Shown: positions 36,992 through 45,777 of the stretch, one piece after another | Layout: every line of letters starts with the position of its first letter | Position numbering within the stretch: position 1 is the first letter of the stretch | Source of the DNA: Oscillospiraceae bacterium | GTDB lineage: Bacteria; Bacillota; Clostridia; Oscillospirales; Ruminococcaceae | DNA: 64,000 bases | NCBI GenBank assembly: GCA_024684395.1 | Contig: JAIKWY010000198.1 | Coordinates: 34,540-98,539 of the forward strand | Reading direction: 5' to 3' | Program-made: the position numbers and the translations under genes | Notes under the pieces: generated by a model | The model's database searches: none | Told to the model about the DNA's origin: nothing | The model's input: the letters and a program-made list of their open reading frames with translations, nothing else

Positions 36992-37059
36992 GGGGCGGCT
37001 CCTTTCTGTGGTGTTGCTTTATTATCAGTATAGCACAGATGGGGGATGCTGTCAACGGC

Positions 37060-37088
37060 TTGCATCTTTTGGGGATCTGTGCTATAAT
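37060..37088 (+). promoter_or_regulatory. Promoter of the zinc-ribbon gene
   Basis: TTGCAT (37060-37065), 17-base spacer ending TGTGC, and TATAAT (37083-37088). Confidence 0.82.
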
Positions 37089-37116
37089 GGATGCAAAGCA
37101 TGAAGGAGGTATTGCC

Positions 37117-37725
37117 ATGAAAGACCAGATCCAATACATCCGCTGGAGTGACGGAACGGACAAATATCTGCTGCGGACGATACCCGGTGAGGACAGCCGC
37201 ATGGCGGAGCTCACCCGGACGATGAACGGGGAGGAGCGCACGATGCACATGGATGTCGGATGCCGGAGCCGGGTGCTCGAAGAGGTCGCTGCGTTGATCG
37301 AAGGGCCCGGAACGCCGCCGGAGCCGCCGCTGCTCAGCGAGGTGATCTTAGCGGACAAAAGCCTGCGCTATCCTCCGGCGGAGGAGCTGCAGGCGATCCT
37401 GGACGGTGCCTGGGTGGATTGCGAGATGCTGCTGGAATCCTTCCGGGGAACGCAGATCATGGGGCTGGTGATGGCGCCGAATTTTACCGCTCCTACGCCG
37501 AGCATGGCGGATCTCCTGCCCCCGCCGCAGAAGACGAATACGCCCGGTTCCGTCTGGAATGCGGACGGCACATGGGAATGCAGCTGCGGGAGCAAAGGCA
37601 ACACCGGCAAGTTCTGCCCGGAGTGCGGCTCTCCGATGCCGCCGAAGTTCTGGGAATGCCCGAACTGCGGGGCAAAGGAGCTTTCCGGGCGGTTTTGTCC
37701 GGAGTGTGGGACGATGAGACCATAA
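37117..37725 (+). CDS. Protein with two C-terminal zinc ribbons
   Basis: 202 residues. The first 130 residues form an unknown domain starting MKDQIQYIRWSDGTDK; a Pro-rich linker follows; then two zinc-ribbon pairs, CSCGSKGNTGKFCPECG and CPNCGAKELSGRFCPECG. Cytoplasmic, with no signal. AAGGAGG precedes the ATG at 37117. Similar double ribbons end proteins that bind other proteins or nucleic acids; no role is claimed. Confidence 0.8.
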   Translation: MKDQIQYIRWSDGTDKYLLRTIPGEDSRMAELTRTMNGEERTMHMDVGCRSRVLEEVAALIEGPGTPPEPPLLSEVILADKSLRYPPAEELQAILDGAWVDCEMLLESFRGTQIMGLVMAPNFTAPTPSMADLLPPPQKTNTPGSVWNADGTWECSCGSKGNTGKFCPECGSPMPPKFWECPNCGAKELSGRFCPECGTMRP

Positions 37726-37728
37726 CAG

Positions 37729-37767
37729 AACTATCCTCCCTTTCCGCATCGGAGAGGGAGGATAGTT
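37729..37767. terminator. Bidirectional terminator between convergent genes
   Basis: AACTATCCTCCC (37729-37740) pairs with GGGAGGATAGTT (37756-37767). It abuts the asnB stop codon on the other strand. Confidence 0.78.
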
Positions 37768-39606
37768 TCATAGCGTGACCTTCACCCCGAACCGCTCCAT
37801 CCAGTGATCCAGCTGCACAAAATAGGCGATCGTCTGGGGGCGGGTCATGAGCTGACCGTACCACTGCACATTGTCCCCGCCGCTGAGCAGACGCTCCAGC
37901 GAATCCCGTGTGACAAGCTGCAAAACGGGCGCATCCGGCTCTGCAAGGCGCTCCCGCAGCATCGCCGTGACTGCCGCCAGATAGGCGGGATTGTGGGTCT
38001 TGGGATAGGGGCTCTTCTTCCGCCAGAGGATCTCCTCCGGCAGATAGTCCCGCATCGCCTCCCGGAGCAGCCCCTTTTCATAGCCCTGATACTCCTTGTA
38101 CGCCCACGGCACATTGTAGAGATACTGCGCAATGCGGTAGTCGCAGAACGGCACCCGGACTTCGAGGGCGCTGTACATGCTCATGCGGTCCTTCCGGTCA
38201 AGGAGCGTCTGCATGAACCAGTCGAGGTTCAGCCGCATCATCTCCCGCATCCGGCGCTCTGTGGGCGTTTCGCCGGGGAGGAATGCCGCCTTTGCAAGAG
38301 TCTCCTGATATTCCCGATCCACATCCGCACGTTCCCGCAGCATTCCGGCGATCTCCGGCTGTGCAAAACCAAGGCGGTAGGCGGTGCTCTGCGACCACGG
38401 GAAGCCGTATGCCGCCCGGATCTCCGGGTCCCGGTACCACGGATAGCCGCCGAACAGCTCATCGGCACATTCGCCGGAGAGCGCCACCGTCACATGCTCC
38501 CGGATCTCCTTGCAGAACAGCAGCAAGGACGCATCCACATCCGCCATCCCCGGGAGACCACGGGCATCTGCCGCCGCATAGAGCGCTTCGGCGAGGGCGG
38601 GCGTGTCGAGGACTGTCCAGTGATGCTCGGCATGGAGATAGTCCTGCATTTTCCGGATATAGGCAGGGTCGGAATTGGGCTGGAACTTGCTTTTCCGGAA
38701 ATACTTGTCATTGTCCCGGTAATCGACCGAGAAGGTATGCAGCGTTCTGCCCTCCCTGGCAAATTCCCGTGCTGCCACGGACGAGATCAGGCTCGAATCG
38801 AGACCGCCGGAGAGGAATGTCCCGAGCGGCACATCCGAGACGAGCTGCCGCTTGATGGCATCGGTCACGAGAAAGCGCACATGCTCGGCGGTCTGGGCGA
38901 AATTGTCGGGGTGCTCCTTGGCTTCGAGTTTCCAGTAAATGCGTTTCTGCAAGCCGTGCTCCTGCGTATAGAAGGCACATTCTGCGGGCTTGAGCTCTTC
39001 GATGCCACGGAACACGCCGCTGCCCGGGATGCGTCCCGGTCCGAAGAGCAGCAGCTGGCTGATGCCCTCGATGCCGACTTCATGCGGCACATCCGGATGC
39101 GCCAGCAGGCAGGGAAGCTCCGAGCCGAAGAGGAGCTTTTCGGGTGACAGATGAAAGAACAGCGGCTTGACGCCCATCCTGTCACGGGCGAGGAAGAGCC
39201 GCTGTTTCTTCTGTTCCCATACGGCAAAGGCAAAGATGCCGTTGAACAGCTGCACGCAGTCATCCCCGAACACGGCATATGCCATCAGCACGGCTTCCGT
39301 ATCCGAACGGGTCGTGAGCCGGCAGCCGTGCCCGGCAAGTGCCTGCCGGATCTCGTCGGTGTTGTAGAGCTCGCCGTTGTAGACGATGGAATAGACCTCG
39401 TCCCGGTAGCTCCTGTGCATGGGCTGCCGTCCGTGCTCCGGGTCGATGACGGCAAGCCGTGTATGGATGAGCGCCGCATGTTCCGTGAGCAGCATTCCCC
39501 GCTGATCCGGTCCACGCCGCACGATGGCATCCTGCATCCGGGCAAAGATGCGCTCCTGGTCATGTAAACTCTCTCCGAAGGCGATCACGCCTGCGATCCC
39601 ACACAT
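37768..39606 (-). CDS. asnB: Asparagine synthetase, glutamine-hydrolysing
   Basis: 612 residues. The N-terminal class II glutaminase begins MCGIAGVIAFG, with Cys2 as nucleophile after Met removal. The synthetase half has the PP-loop FLSGGLDSS and the family's C-terminal motifs. It makes Asn from Asp, Gln and ATP. The ATG at 39606 is fixed by the MCGIAG start and a GGAG 9 bases away; the frame upstream reads through tandem repeats and is rejected. Confidence 0.95.
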   Translation of the reverse strand: MCGIAGVIAFGESLHDQERIFARMQDAIVRRGPDQRGMLLTEHAALIHTRLAVIDPEHGRQPMHRSYRDEVYSIVYNGELYNTDEIRQALAGHGCRLTTRSDTEAVLMAYAVFGDDCVQLFNGIFAFAVWEQKKQRLFLARDRMGVKPLFFHLSPEKLLFGSELPCLLAHPDVPHEVGIEGISQLLLFGPGRIPGSGVFRGIEELKPAECAFYTQEHGLQKRIYWKLEAKEHPDNFAQTAEHVRFLVTDAIKRQLVSDVPLGTFLSGGLDSSLISSVAAREFAREGRTLHTFSVDYRDNDKYFRKSKFQPNSDPAYIRKMQDYLHAEHHWTVLDTPALAEALYAAADARGLPGMADVDASLLLFCKEIREHVTVALSGECADELFGGYPWYRDPEIRAAYGFPWSQSTAYRLGFAQPEIAGMLRERADVDREYQETLAKAAFLPGETPTERRMREMMRLNLDWFMQTLLDRKDRMSMYSALEVRVPFCDYRIAQYLYNVPWAYKEYQGYEKGLLREAMRDYLPEEILWRKKSPYPKTHNPAYLAAVTAMLRERLAEPDAPVLQLVTRDSLERLLSGGDNVQWYGQLMTRPQTIAYFVQLDHWMERFGVKVTL

Positions 39607-39713
39607 ACTGATCCGCTCCTTTCTGTGGTGCAGTATATGCAGGGGCAGGGGAGAGGGTGCAGGGAGTAAGCCCCCTCCCTTTGGGGAGCGCATTTTCGGG
39701 GTGAGCCGGAGGG

Positions 39714-39830
39714 GGCAAAGCCTTTTGGAAAAGCACTTTAGCGAGATGCAGGGGAAAGCCTTTCGGAAAAGCATTATAGCGGGGGCGCAGGGGAAAGCCT
39801 TTCGGAAAAACGCTTTAGCGGGGGTGCAGG
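39714..39830. repeat. Three 39-bp tandem repeats
   Basis: Three head-to-tail units of about 39 bp, each built as GGGGAAAGCCTTTCGG, AAAAGC, a TTTAGC-like core and GGGGGTGCA, with a few substitutions among them. No spacers separate them, so this is not a CRISPR array. Confidence 0.75.
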
Positions 39831-40021
39831 GGTCCTCCCCTGCGAGAATAGCCCCCTCCCCTGGGGGAGGGGGTTGGGGGTGGGGGAGAAAAAGAACGCC
39901 TTTCCTGAGCAATGTATTGTCAAAATGATACCGTACTCCCCTTAATGATTACATATTCCCCCCTCCAATTTACATGATAATCACAATCCTTGTCAATTCT
40001 GTTAATTTTCACAGAATATGC

Positions 40022-40050
40022 TTGACAACGCTGCGGATCTATGCTAAACT
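40022..40050 (+). promoter_or_regulatory. Promoter of the small zinc-ribbon gene
   Basis: TTGACA (40022-40027), 17-base spacer and TAAACT (40045-40050). Confidence 0.75.
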
Positions 40051-40116
40051 TGTATACAGCAACAGGTCGCTGGAAGCGGCGATGCTGCAAATCTTATACA
40101 GTAGGAGGGTCTACCC

Positions 40117-40536
40117 ATGGAAATGAAAGACATTCCGAGCACACTGAGCAAGATCGGCGATGACGTCCTGACCGGTGCTGAGTCTCTTGCGAAGGGAGCG
40201 CTTGACGGCTCCAAGAAGGTCGCAGAGTATTTCAGACTCAAAAACACCATTTCCCAGGCGGAGAGCCGTCTGAACGCCGGTTATATCGAACTCGGCAAGA
40301 AGTTTGAGGAGCTGTACGGCACGAAAGCTGCGCCGGAGTTTGCGGAGCTGCTCGCACAGATCGCTGATGCCAGAGCGCAGATTGCCATTTCCAGAGCGGA
40401 GCTGATCGCTCTTGACAGTGCTGCCATTTGCGGTCAGTGCGGAAAGTACCTGCAAGCCGGTCAGCGCTTCTGTCCGAACTGCGGTGCCAAGCAGTTCACG
40501 GATCCGACCTCGTTCCTGGATCCGAACAAGAATTAA
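40117..40536 (+). CDS. Small protein with C-terminal zinc ribbon
   Basis: 139 residues. A helical N-terminal region likely to form a coiled coil (about 20-105) is followed by a CGQCGKYLQAGQRFCPNCG zinc ribbon at 107-125. The family of short clostridial zinc-ribbon proteins matches in pattern; the function is unknown. AGGAGG precedes the ATG. It is monocistronic with its own promoter and terminator. Confidence 0.8.
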   Translation: MEMKDIPSTLSKIGDDVLTGAESLAKGALDGSKKVAEYFRLKNTISQAESRLNAGYIELGKKFEELYGTKAAPEFAELLAQIADARAQIAISRAELIALDSAAICGQCGKYLQAGQRFCPNCGAKQFTDPTSFLDPNKN

Positions 40537-40577
40537 CGCCATTTTTTACGCCTGAAAACAAAAACGCCTGAAAAACA

Positions 40578-40612
40578 CCCGACCGGAATGCTGTCCCCGG
40601 TCGGGCTGTTTT
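40578..40612 (+). terminator. Intrinsic terminator of the small zinc-ribbon gene
   Basis: CCCGACCGG (40578-40586) pairs with CCGGTCGGG (40597-40605), then CTGTTTTT. Confidence 0.87.
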
Positions 40613-40665
40613 TGTCTGTTCATATCCGATAGCAAGCAAATATGCCCCCGCAAGCAGAGGAGAAA

Positions 40666-40700
40666 GGGATTTTAAGGGGGCTGCGCCACCTTAAAATCCC
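40666..40700 (-). terminator. Hairpin after the GldG-like lipoprotein gene
   Basis: GGGATTTTAAGG (40666-40677) and CCTTAAAATCCC (40689-40700) form a perfect stem around a GC-rich loop; a family C relative placed as a minus-strand terminator. Confidence 0.6.
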
Positions 40701-40750
40701 GCCTGTTTTCATTTATGATCGTTTAGAGGAATAGGATCATATGTGCGCCG

Positions 40751-41644
40751 TCAATCCCGGTTGTTGAGCCAGATCATCCACGGGATGGTCGCTGTCACCC
40801 AGCCGAGGGGCTGTTCGGAGAGGGCATCGCTGTACTTGGCATCGGTGAGGAAGCTGCCGCTGCCCAGTGCCACGACAGAGGCGTTGCCACGGTCTTCATC
40901 ACGGGCATAGAGCATGGTCTTCAGCGCCTTGCCCTCAAAGGTCTCCGGGTCATCCTCCGTGCCGCCGCAGGGCGTGCCGACTGCCGTGATGTCCGTTTCG
41001 AGGAAGCCGTCCATCTTGATGCTGCCGTAGCCTTCGTTGTAGAAGAAGGAGAAGCTGCGGGTGTTGTCGAGCATCAGCGGGGCGGAGTAGTATTTCTCAT
41101 CGAGCGACATGCCGTCCGGGGTGCCGATGCGGCTCATCAGGACGGCGTTCGAGCCTTCGAGCATATGTCCCTCCGCCGGATCGGTCACGAGATCATAGTC
41201 CATGCGGATGCAGAACTCCTCGAGCGCCCGCTCCAGATATTTATAGCGCACCTCAGACTCGTTTGCCGGCAGGACGAGCAGCATGTGTCCGCCTGCGTCA
41301 AACAGCGCATCGAGTGCATTCAGGTCGTTCTGGTTGATGTCCTCGGTCGGTGCATTGAGCACGAGGATCGTGTCCGAGGCTGCCGGGACGGAGGCGAGGG
41401 CATCGGCTTTCCAGGTGTTGCCCATCGTTTCGAGCTCCGCCTTCCAGCTCGTCATGCCGGCGGCATCGACCGTGCCGTGGTCGGTGGCGTAGTAGATCAG
41501 CCCGGCGTAGACCTTCTGCGCCGGCTGTGTCTCCTCGGAGATCATGCTGTCAAGGTCCGGCAGGCTCGCTTCGCTCTGGGTATTGCCGCTGCATCCGGTC
41601 AGCAGCGCCGCACAGAGCAGCAACGGGATCAGTAGTTTCTTCAT
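40751..41644 (-). CDS. Lipoprotein with a GldG-like domain
   Basis: 297 residues. Lipobox LLTGC places it on the outer membrane face. The DTILVLNAPTEDINQNDLNALDALFDAGGHMLLVL stretch (shown here as two strands around an acidic turn) is typical of the GldG/ABC-transporter auxiliary fold, which in related systems works with an ABC permease; no transporter gene is adjacent. The role is inferred from that fold only. Confidence 0.75.
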   Translation of the reverse strand: MKKLLIPLLLCAALLTGCSGNTQSEASLPDLDSMISEETQPAQKVYAGLIYYATDHGTVDAAGMTSWKAELETMGNTWKADALASVPAASDTILVLNAPTEDINQNDLNALDALFDAGGHMLLVLPANESEVRYKYLERALEEFCIRMDYDLVTDPAEGHMLEGSNAVLMSRIGTPDGMSLDEKYYSAPLMLDNTRSFSFFYNEGYGSIKMDGFLETDITAVGTPCGGTEDDPETFEGKALKTMLYARDEDRGNASVVALGSGSFLTDAKYSDALSEQPLGWVTATIPWMIWLNNRD

Positions 41645-41727
41645 CAGGATCGCACCTCACATAGACAAAGCCGGGCGCACTGCACCCAGCTCTGTGTTTT
41701 CTTGAATTTTTAGGATATGAGCCATGC

Positions 41728-42618
41728 TCAGTGTTCCGCAGAGGCAAACCAGTCTGCCCATGCGCTGCGGAAGGCTTCAAAGAAGCTGCGGCATTCCTCC
41801 GTGTCCATCCCGTCCTTGCGGAACTGGAACAGCAGCGGTCTGTCCTCGGTCAGGTCGGCGATCGCCACGGGGGCGATGCCGTTCTGTTCCATCGCCGGGG
41901 CATAGCCGAACAGCACGCCGAGATCCGCAGCAGCCATCCCTTGCAGGACAGCGGCGGAATTGCTGCATGTCACCGTGTCGAAATCACTGAAACTCATGCC
42001 CTTTTTCTGGAGCAGATGCCCGAGCACGGCACGGTCGCCGGCGCCCTCGTCCTGGAGCAGGAGGGGCTTGGTCAGCATCCGCTTGAAGGTCGGGGATGTG
42101 GCGGCAAAGGACGCCGCAGCAAAGCAGCCGAAGCGGACTTTGACGGCAGGCGCACTCGCCAGATGCGGCAGCGCACAGAATTTATCGCACAGGACAGCAT
42201 CGAGCTGACCGTTTTCGAGCCGGCGCAGCAGTTCCTCCGTGCTGCCCGTTTCGAGGAGGATGCTCATGCTCTGCTGTGCCATCAGCTTGGTCACGATCCC
42301 GGCTGCTGCCTTCTCGCCGAGCTCTCTCGGATACCCGAACCGGAGCTCTGCCCGCTGCTGGGTCATGCGCTGCAGATCGGCAACGACCTTGGCACTCATC
42401 TTGGTCATCGCCTCAGCCTGACGGCGGAAGTATTCGCCCTCCGGGGTCAGATGCAGGGTCTTTCCTTCATAGGAAAACAGCTTGCAGTTGTATTTTTTCT
42501 GTAGATACTTGATGTGCTGCGTCACTGACGGCTGCGTGATGTCAAGCAGCTTTGCGGTCTTGGTGTAGCTCCTCGTCTCGCATAGCTGTAAAAACGTCGC
42601 AATCCTGAAATCCAGCAT
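41728..42618 (-). CDS. LysR family transcriptional regulator
   Basis: 296 residues. The N-terminal winged helix-turn-helix (TFLQLCETRSYTKTAKLLDITQPSVTQHIKYLQ) is followed by the effector-binding domain. The ATG at 42618 with AAGGAGG is preferred over an upstream ATG. Its promoter carries two inverted repeats over the -35 and -10, fitting autoregulation. Targets are unknown; the neighbouring lipoprotein gene on the same strand is one candidate. Confidence 0.93.
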   Translation of the reverse strand: MLDFRIATFLQLCETRSYTKTAKLLDITQPSVTQHIKYLQKKYNCKLFSYEGKTLHLTPEGEYFRRQAEAMTKMSAKVVADLQRMTQQRAELRFGYPRELGEKAAAGIVTKLMAQQSMSILLETGSTEELLRRLENGQLDAVLCDKFCALPHLASAPAVKVRFGCFAAASFAATSPTFKRMLTKPLLLQDEGAGDRAVLGHLLQKKGMSFSDFDTVTCSNSAAVLQGMAAADLGVLFGYAPAMEQNGIAPVAIADLTEDRPLLFQFRKDGMDTEECRSFFEAFRSAWADWFASAEH

Positions 42619-42688
42619 GATAACGCCTCCTTTTCGTAGTCTGCTTTGCTTCTTCCCGTTCATAGTTTGTATATATTTAGCTTTGTGA

Positions 42689-42747
42689 TAGTATATAATA
42701 TCATTATACTAAAAACAATACAATTTGTCAACCCCTTTTGACAAATT
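42689..42747 (-). promoter_or_regulatory. LysR-gene promoter with two palindromic operators
   Basis: Minus-strand TTGACA (42726-42731) and TATAAT (42703-42708) are 17 bases apart. TAGTATA-N9-TATACTA (42689-42711) covers the -10. TTTGTCAA-N6-TTGACAAA (42725-42747 approx.) covers the -35. Either could be a LysR-type T-N11-A operator. Confidence 0.7.
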
Positions 42748-42866
42748 TGTCATAAATTTTAGCAAAAGAGTCTATGTGAACAAAACGGCGCTCTATCGCA
42801 CGGCACAGACAAAGCCCCCCTGCTTCCATAGGAACAGGGGAGCGTATCTGACGTAATACAGGCATA

Positions 42867-45020
42867 TCAGGTGGGTTCAGCTTCTTCCGGTGTGGGCTCC
42901 GCTGCGGCATGGGCAGCTTTTGCCATCCGGCACTCGTACTCCGCACCCGGCATGGGCTTGGCGAAGTAGTAGCCCTGGATCATGTCACAGCCCTGGGATG
43001 CCAGGAAGTCCACCTGCTCCTTGACCTCGACGCCCTCGGCGACGGTGCGCATCTGCAGATTCTTGGCGAGCTTGATCGCCTCGGAGACGACGATCTCGCC
43101 ACGGTCGGTGCCGGCTTCCTCGCCGCGGAAGAACTCCGCATCGAGCTTGAGCACGTCAAGGGGCATGTCCTTGAGCGAATTGAGAGAGGAGTAGCCGGAG
43201 CCGAAGTCATCCATCGACACCGCAAAGCCGTATTCCTTGAGCTTGCGGATCGTGCGGATCATCGCCTTTTTGTCATCGAAGAAGGCGCTCTCGGTCAGCT
43301 CGATCTCGATCAGCTCGTGCGGCGTTCTGGCAGCATCCACCACGTCACGGATCTGCTCGGCAAGGTCGCTCTCGATGAAGTGCGCACGGGAGACATTGAC
43401 CGACACCGGCACACAGGCAAAGCCCTGGTCGAGCCAGCGGCGCTGGTCTTTTGCCACATGTTCGAGCATGTAGTGGTCGATCTCGGTGATGAAGCCGTTT
43501 TTCTCGAAGATCGGGATGAAGCGCCCCGGCGACACGAAGCCGTATTCCGGCGACTGCCAGCGGATGAGCGCCTCGGCGCCCCGGAGGAGATTGGTCTGGG
43601 GATCGTATTTCGGCTGGTAATAGACGAGAAATTCCTCGTGCTCCAGCGCTCTTTGTTCACATTCGGTGACGGTGTCCTCCCACTTCTGCTCCTCCACGAG
43701 CTTCTGGTCGAAGAAGGCGATGCCGGATTCGTCGCTGCTGTCGAGGATCGCACGGGCGCTGCCGGCGTTGGTGAGCTCCGCCTCCACATCCGCATCCTTG
43801 CGGAAGGAGCGCAGACCGGTGGCATTCACAGGGGCAATGCCGGCGTGGAAGGCAAGGATGTGGTCGGACTCGATCTGCCGGAGGGTGTTGATCATGCTGT
43901 TGACACGCTCGGAAAGCGTTTTCTGATTGTCATAATGCAGCAGCACGGCAAAGGCACCTTCTGTATTATGGGCGCAGATCTCACGCTTTTGCATCATCAT
44001 GTCGAGCTTTGTCTGGATCTCGCCCAGCAGGCGTTCGCCCTCGGCGATGGAGTGGCAGAGGCAGATGCTCTGGTACTTGACGAGCCCGATCTCGACCACG
44101 GCATAGCGGTTCCTTCCCGCATAGCCGCTCCGGAGGAGCTGTTCGCCCTTGAACAGGAACCAGAAGCGGTTCTTGCCCTTGGTCGCTATATCGGTGAACA
44201 GCACACGCCGGATGCGTGCCTGGTTCACGAAGCCTGCGATCATATCAAACAGCATGGAGAGGGCAACGACGATGAAAATGATGCCCACCATCCCGACAAG
44301 CAAAAGCACGGTGATGACATCGGATACGAGGAAGGTCAGCTCTGTCCGCATGAGCATCCGCTCGCCGCTTTCGCCGATGTCGGATGCGATCCAGAGCGGC
44401 AGTCCGATCGCCTTTTCGCCGTCTCCGATCTCCGCCTGGTACGCAATGCCTTCGGGGTCTTCCTCCTTTTCCTCGCCGAACAGCTTCTTCGGATCAGGGC
44501 TGTCGGACTCGTCCGTGATGTGGACGTTGAGCGTCAGATTCTCGACCATCGCCTTGTAGAGGGCGCCGTAATCGAAGCAGACACAGCCGTTCTGCTCCTG
44601 CCGCAGGAAGGGCACGACGGTGTCCTCATAGAGATAGACATCCGTGATGCCGGAGGAGAAATTGAGCACGCTCCGGCGGTCGAAATTGCCCTGTCTGCTG
44701 CCATAGGACGGCACACCGCTGCAATGGAGCCGGTTGCCGTCCGCATCGAGCACGACATACTGGATCTTCTGCTTGTCGTACAGCTGCAGCGCCTCCTCAC
44801 CGCTCTCCTCGTAGATGGCGGCAAGGGAGCTGACATGCTCGACGGCGCCGTTGAGCCGGGATTCGAGGGCAAACTGGACGATGAGGTTGAACAGCAGCAT
44901 AAACACCGCTGCGCAGATCATCAGTGAGAAAAGAAACACCGGGATGGAGATCCACGGGTGCTTTTTGCGGAGCTTCAGGTATTTATTCCGATTTTTTCTT
45001 CTGTCTTTTTCGGCGTTCAT
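42867..45020 (-). CDS. c-di-GMP phosphodiesterase-type protein: membrane sensor, degenerate GGDEF, EAL
   Basis: 717 residues. Two membrane helices (about 25-45 and 230-255) bound an extracellular sensor domain; a degenerate GGDEF-like domain lacking the signature follows; the EAL domain then shows EALIRW, SVNVSR, the catalytic ELTES, DDFGSGYSSLN and QGYYFAKPM. All motifs for c-di-GMP hydrolysis are present. GGAAAGGAG precedes the ATG at 45020. Its own promoter stands at 45074-45102. The C-terminus is Pro/Glu-rich. Confidence 0.93.
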   Translation of the reverse strand: MNAEKDRRKNRNKYLKLRKKHPWISIPVFLFSLMICAAVFMLLFNLIVQFALESRLNGAVEHVSSLAAIYEESGEEALQLYDKQKIQYVVLDADGNRLHCSGVPSYGSRQGNFDRRSVLNFSSGITDVYLYEDTVVPFLRQEQNGCVCFDYGALYKAMVENLTLNVHITDESDSPDPKKLFGEEKEEDPEGIAYQAEIGDGEKAIGLPLWIASDIGESGERMLMRTELTFLVSDVITVLLLVGMVGIIFIVVALSMLFDMIAGFVNQARIRRVLFTDIATKGKNRFWFLFKGEQLLRSGYAGRNRYAVVEIGLVKYQSICLCHSIAEGERLLGEIQTKLDMMMQKREICAHNTEGAFAVLLHYDNQKTLSERVNSMINTLRQIESDHILAFHAGIAPVNATGLRSFRKDADVEAELTNAGSARAILDSSDESGIAFFDQKLVEEQKWEDTVTECEQRALEHEEFLVYYQPKYDPQTNLLRGAEALIRWQSPEYGFVSPGRFIPIFEKNGFITEIDHYMLEHVAKDQRRWLDQGFACVPVSVNVSRAHFIESDLAEQIRDVVDAARTPHELIEIELTESAFFDDKKAMIRTIRKLKEYGFAVSMDDFGSGYSSLNSLKDMPLDVLKLDAEFFRGEEAGTDRGEIVVSEAIKLAKNLQMRTVAEGVEVKEQVDFLASQGCDMIQGYYFAKPMPGAEYECRMAKAAHAAAEPTPEEAEPT

Positions 45021-45073
45021 GGCATGGCTCCTTTCCGCTGTTCCGGATGAGGGCTTGCGCCTCTCCTGTATCC

Positions 45074-45102
45074 AGTATAGCACGAAATCAGGCGGATGTC
45101 AA
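45074..45102 (-). promoter_or_regulatory. Promoter of the EAL protein gene
   Basis: Minus-strand TTGACA (45097-45102), spacer of 17 ending CGTGC, and TATACT (45074-45079), giving a leader of about 47 bases. Confidence 0.8.
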
Positions 45103-45171
45103 TGGATGACAGGCATTCCGCAGGCTGCGGAAATGTGCGGATATTTCCCGGGGATGCGCCGGATCTATAGC

Positions 45172-45210
45172 AAAAAAATTGGCCGGACAGCGGAACTGCC
45201 CGACCCCAAT
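45172..45210 (-). terminator. Intrinsic terminator of the candidate small RNA
   Basis: GCCGGACAG (45182-45190) pairs with CTGCCCGAC (45196-45204) in a 9-bp stem with one wobble, flanked by ATTGG/CCAAT; minus-strand T-run at 45172-45178. Confidence 0.85.
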
Positions 45211-45382
45211 TTAGAAAGGGTATTATGAAGAAAAGCGATGTATGACCAAGACCTTGCGGTCTTGTTCGCAAATATCAGCCGGAGCACCTCCGGGATCTTC
45301 CTGATGTCCCGGTAACCATGCCCTCAATACAGAGGGCATAGTGATCGGGAAGAAACAGAAGATGATGATAAAGAAACAGTCG
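45172..45382 (-). ncRNA. Candidate small RNA of about 210 nt
   Basis: Read on the minus strand: a possible promoter (TTGCAA 45413-45418, TTTTTA 45389-45394); an ATGCCCTC/GAGGGCAT hairpin; a CGGAG/CTCCG hairpin inside ATCAG/CTGAT; CAAGACC-GCAA-GGTCTTG with a GNRA loop; and a strong terminator, GTCGGGCAG/CTGTCCGGC enclosed by ATTGG/CCAAT and followed by seven T (45172-45210). The EAL gene downstream has its own promoter, so this looks like an independent RNA and not its leader. No known family was recognised. Confidence 0.5.
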
Positions 45383-45777
45383 TGTTCATAAAAAGCACAA
45401 ACTTGAAAAGATTTGCAACTAATTGTGAATGGTTCGTGCTATTTAGTTTACATTTTTTATTTTAACAGATTGTTTAATACTCTGCAACCCACAAACTGCC
45501 GAAAAGGTGGAATAAATGCAGATGTTTTAGTACAACTGTTTCATAGGTAAATTACATTGACAAATTGTCCGGACAGCATCATGATTTTACTATTTTTATC
45601 AAAATGATGATAGTTTCTTGGGCATTTTATACTGTATAATATAATTGGCGGCGTAGAGCAAATTATTGCGCTTGTTTGCTCCGCAGCTGCAAGCCGGAGA
45701 GCCCGGCTTGTCATGACAACCCCGCACCTGTGAGGAGGGAGCGGGAGAATACATTTCCAGAGAGGGGAAGATTTTTT

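Larger units (their letters stand above)
39607..40116. other. 510-base spacer with tandem repeats
   Basis: Between divergent asnB and a zinc-ribbon gene. It holds family C-type palindromes (about 39640-39715 and 39830-39890), three 39-bp tandem repeats (39714-39830), an AT-rich stretch, and the promoter at 40022. No gene is seen. Confidence 0.7.
45021..45777. other. 757-base spacer between divergent EAL and glucanase genes
   Basis: It holds the EAL promoter, a minus-strand structured RNA candidate with terminator (45172-45382), an AT-rich stretch (45390-45650), and the glucanase -10 region. A six-codon frame MKKSDV with an AAAGGG site occurs on the plus strand at 45225; no real gene is seen. 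Confidence 0.65.

Noticed and set aside
39714..39830. CRISPR-like repeats
   Set aside because: The three units are head to tail with no unique spacers, and no cas genes are present.
45225..45245. Six-codon leader peptide MKKSDV on the plus strand
   Set aside because: It has an AAAGGG site, but the following stems are better explained by the minus-strand transcript, and no downstream gene is close enough for attenuation.
45213..45382. c-di-GMP, guanidine or other known riboswitch
   Set aside because: The conserved core motifs of these classes were not found on either strand; the polarity of the terminator and the separate EAL promoter argue against a leader.
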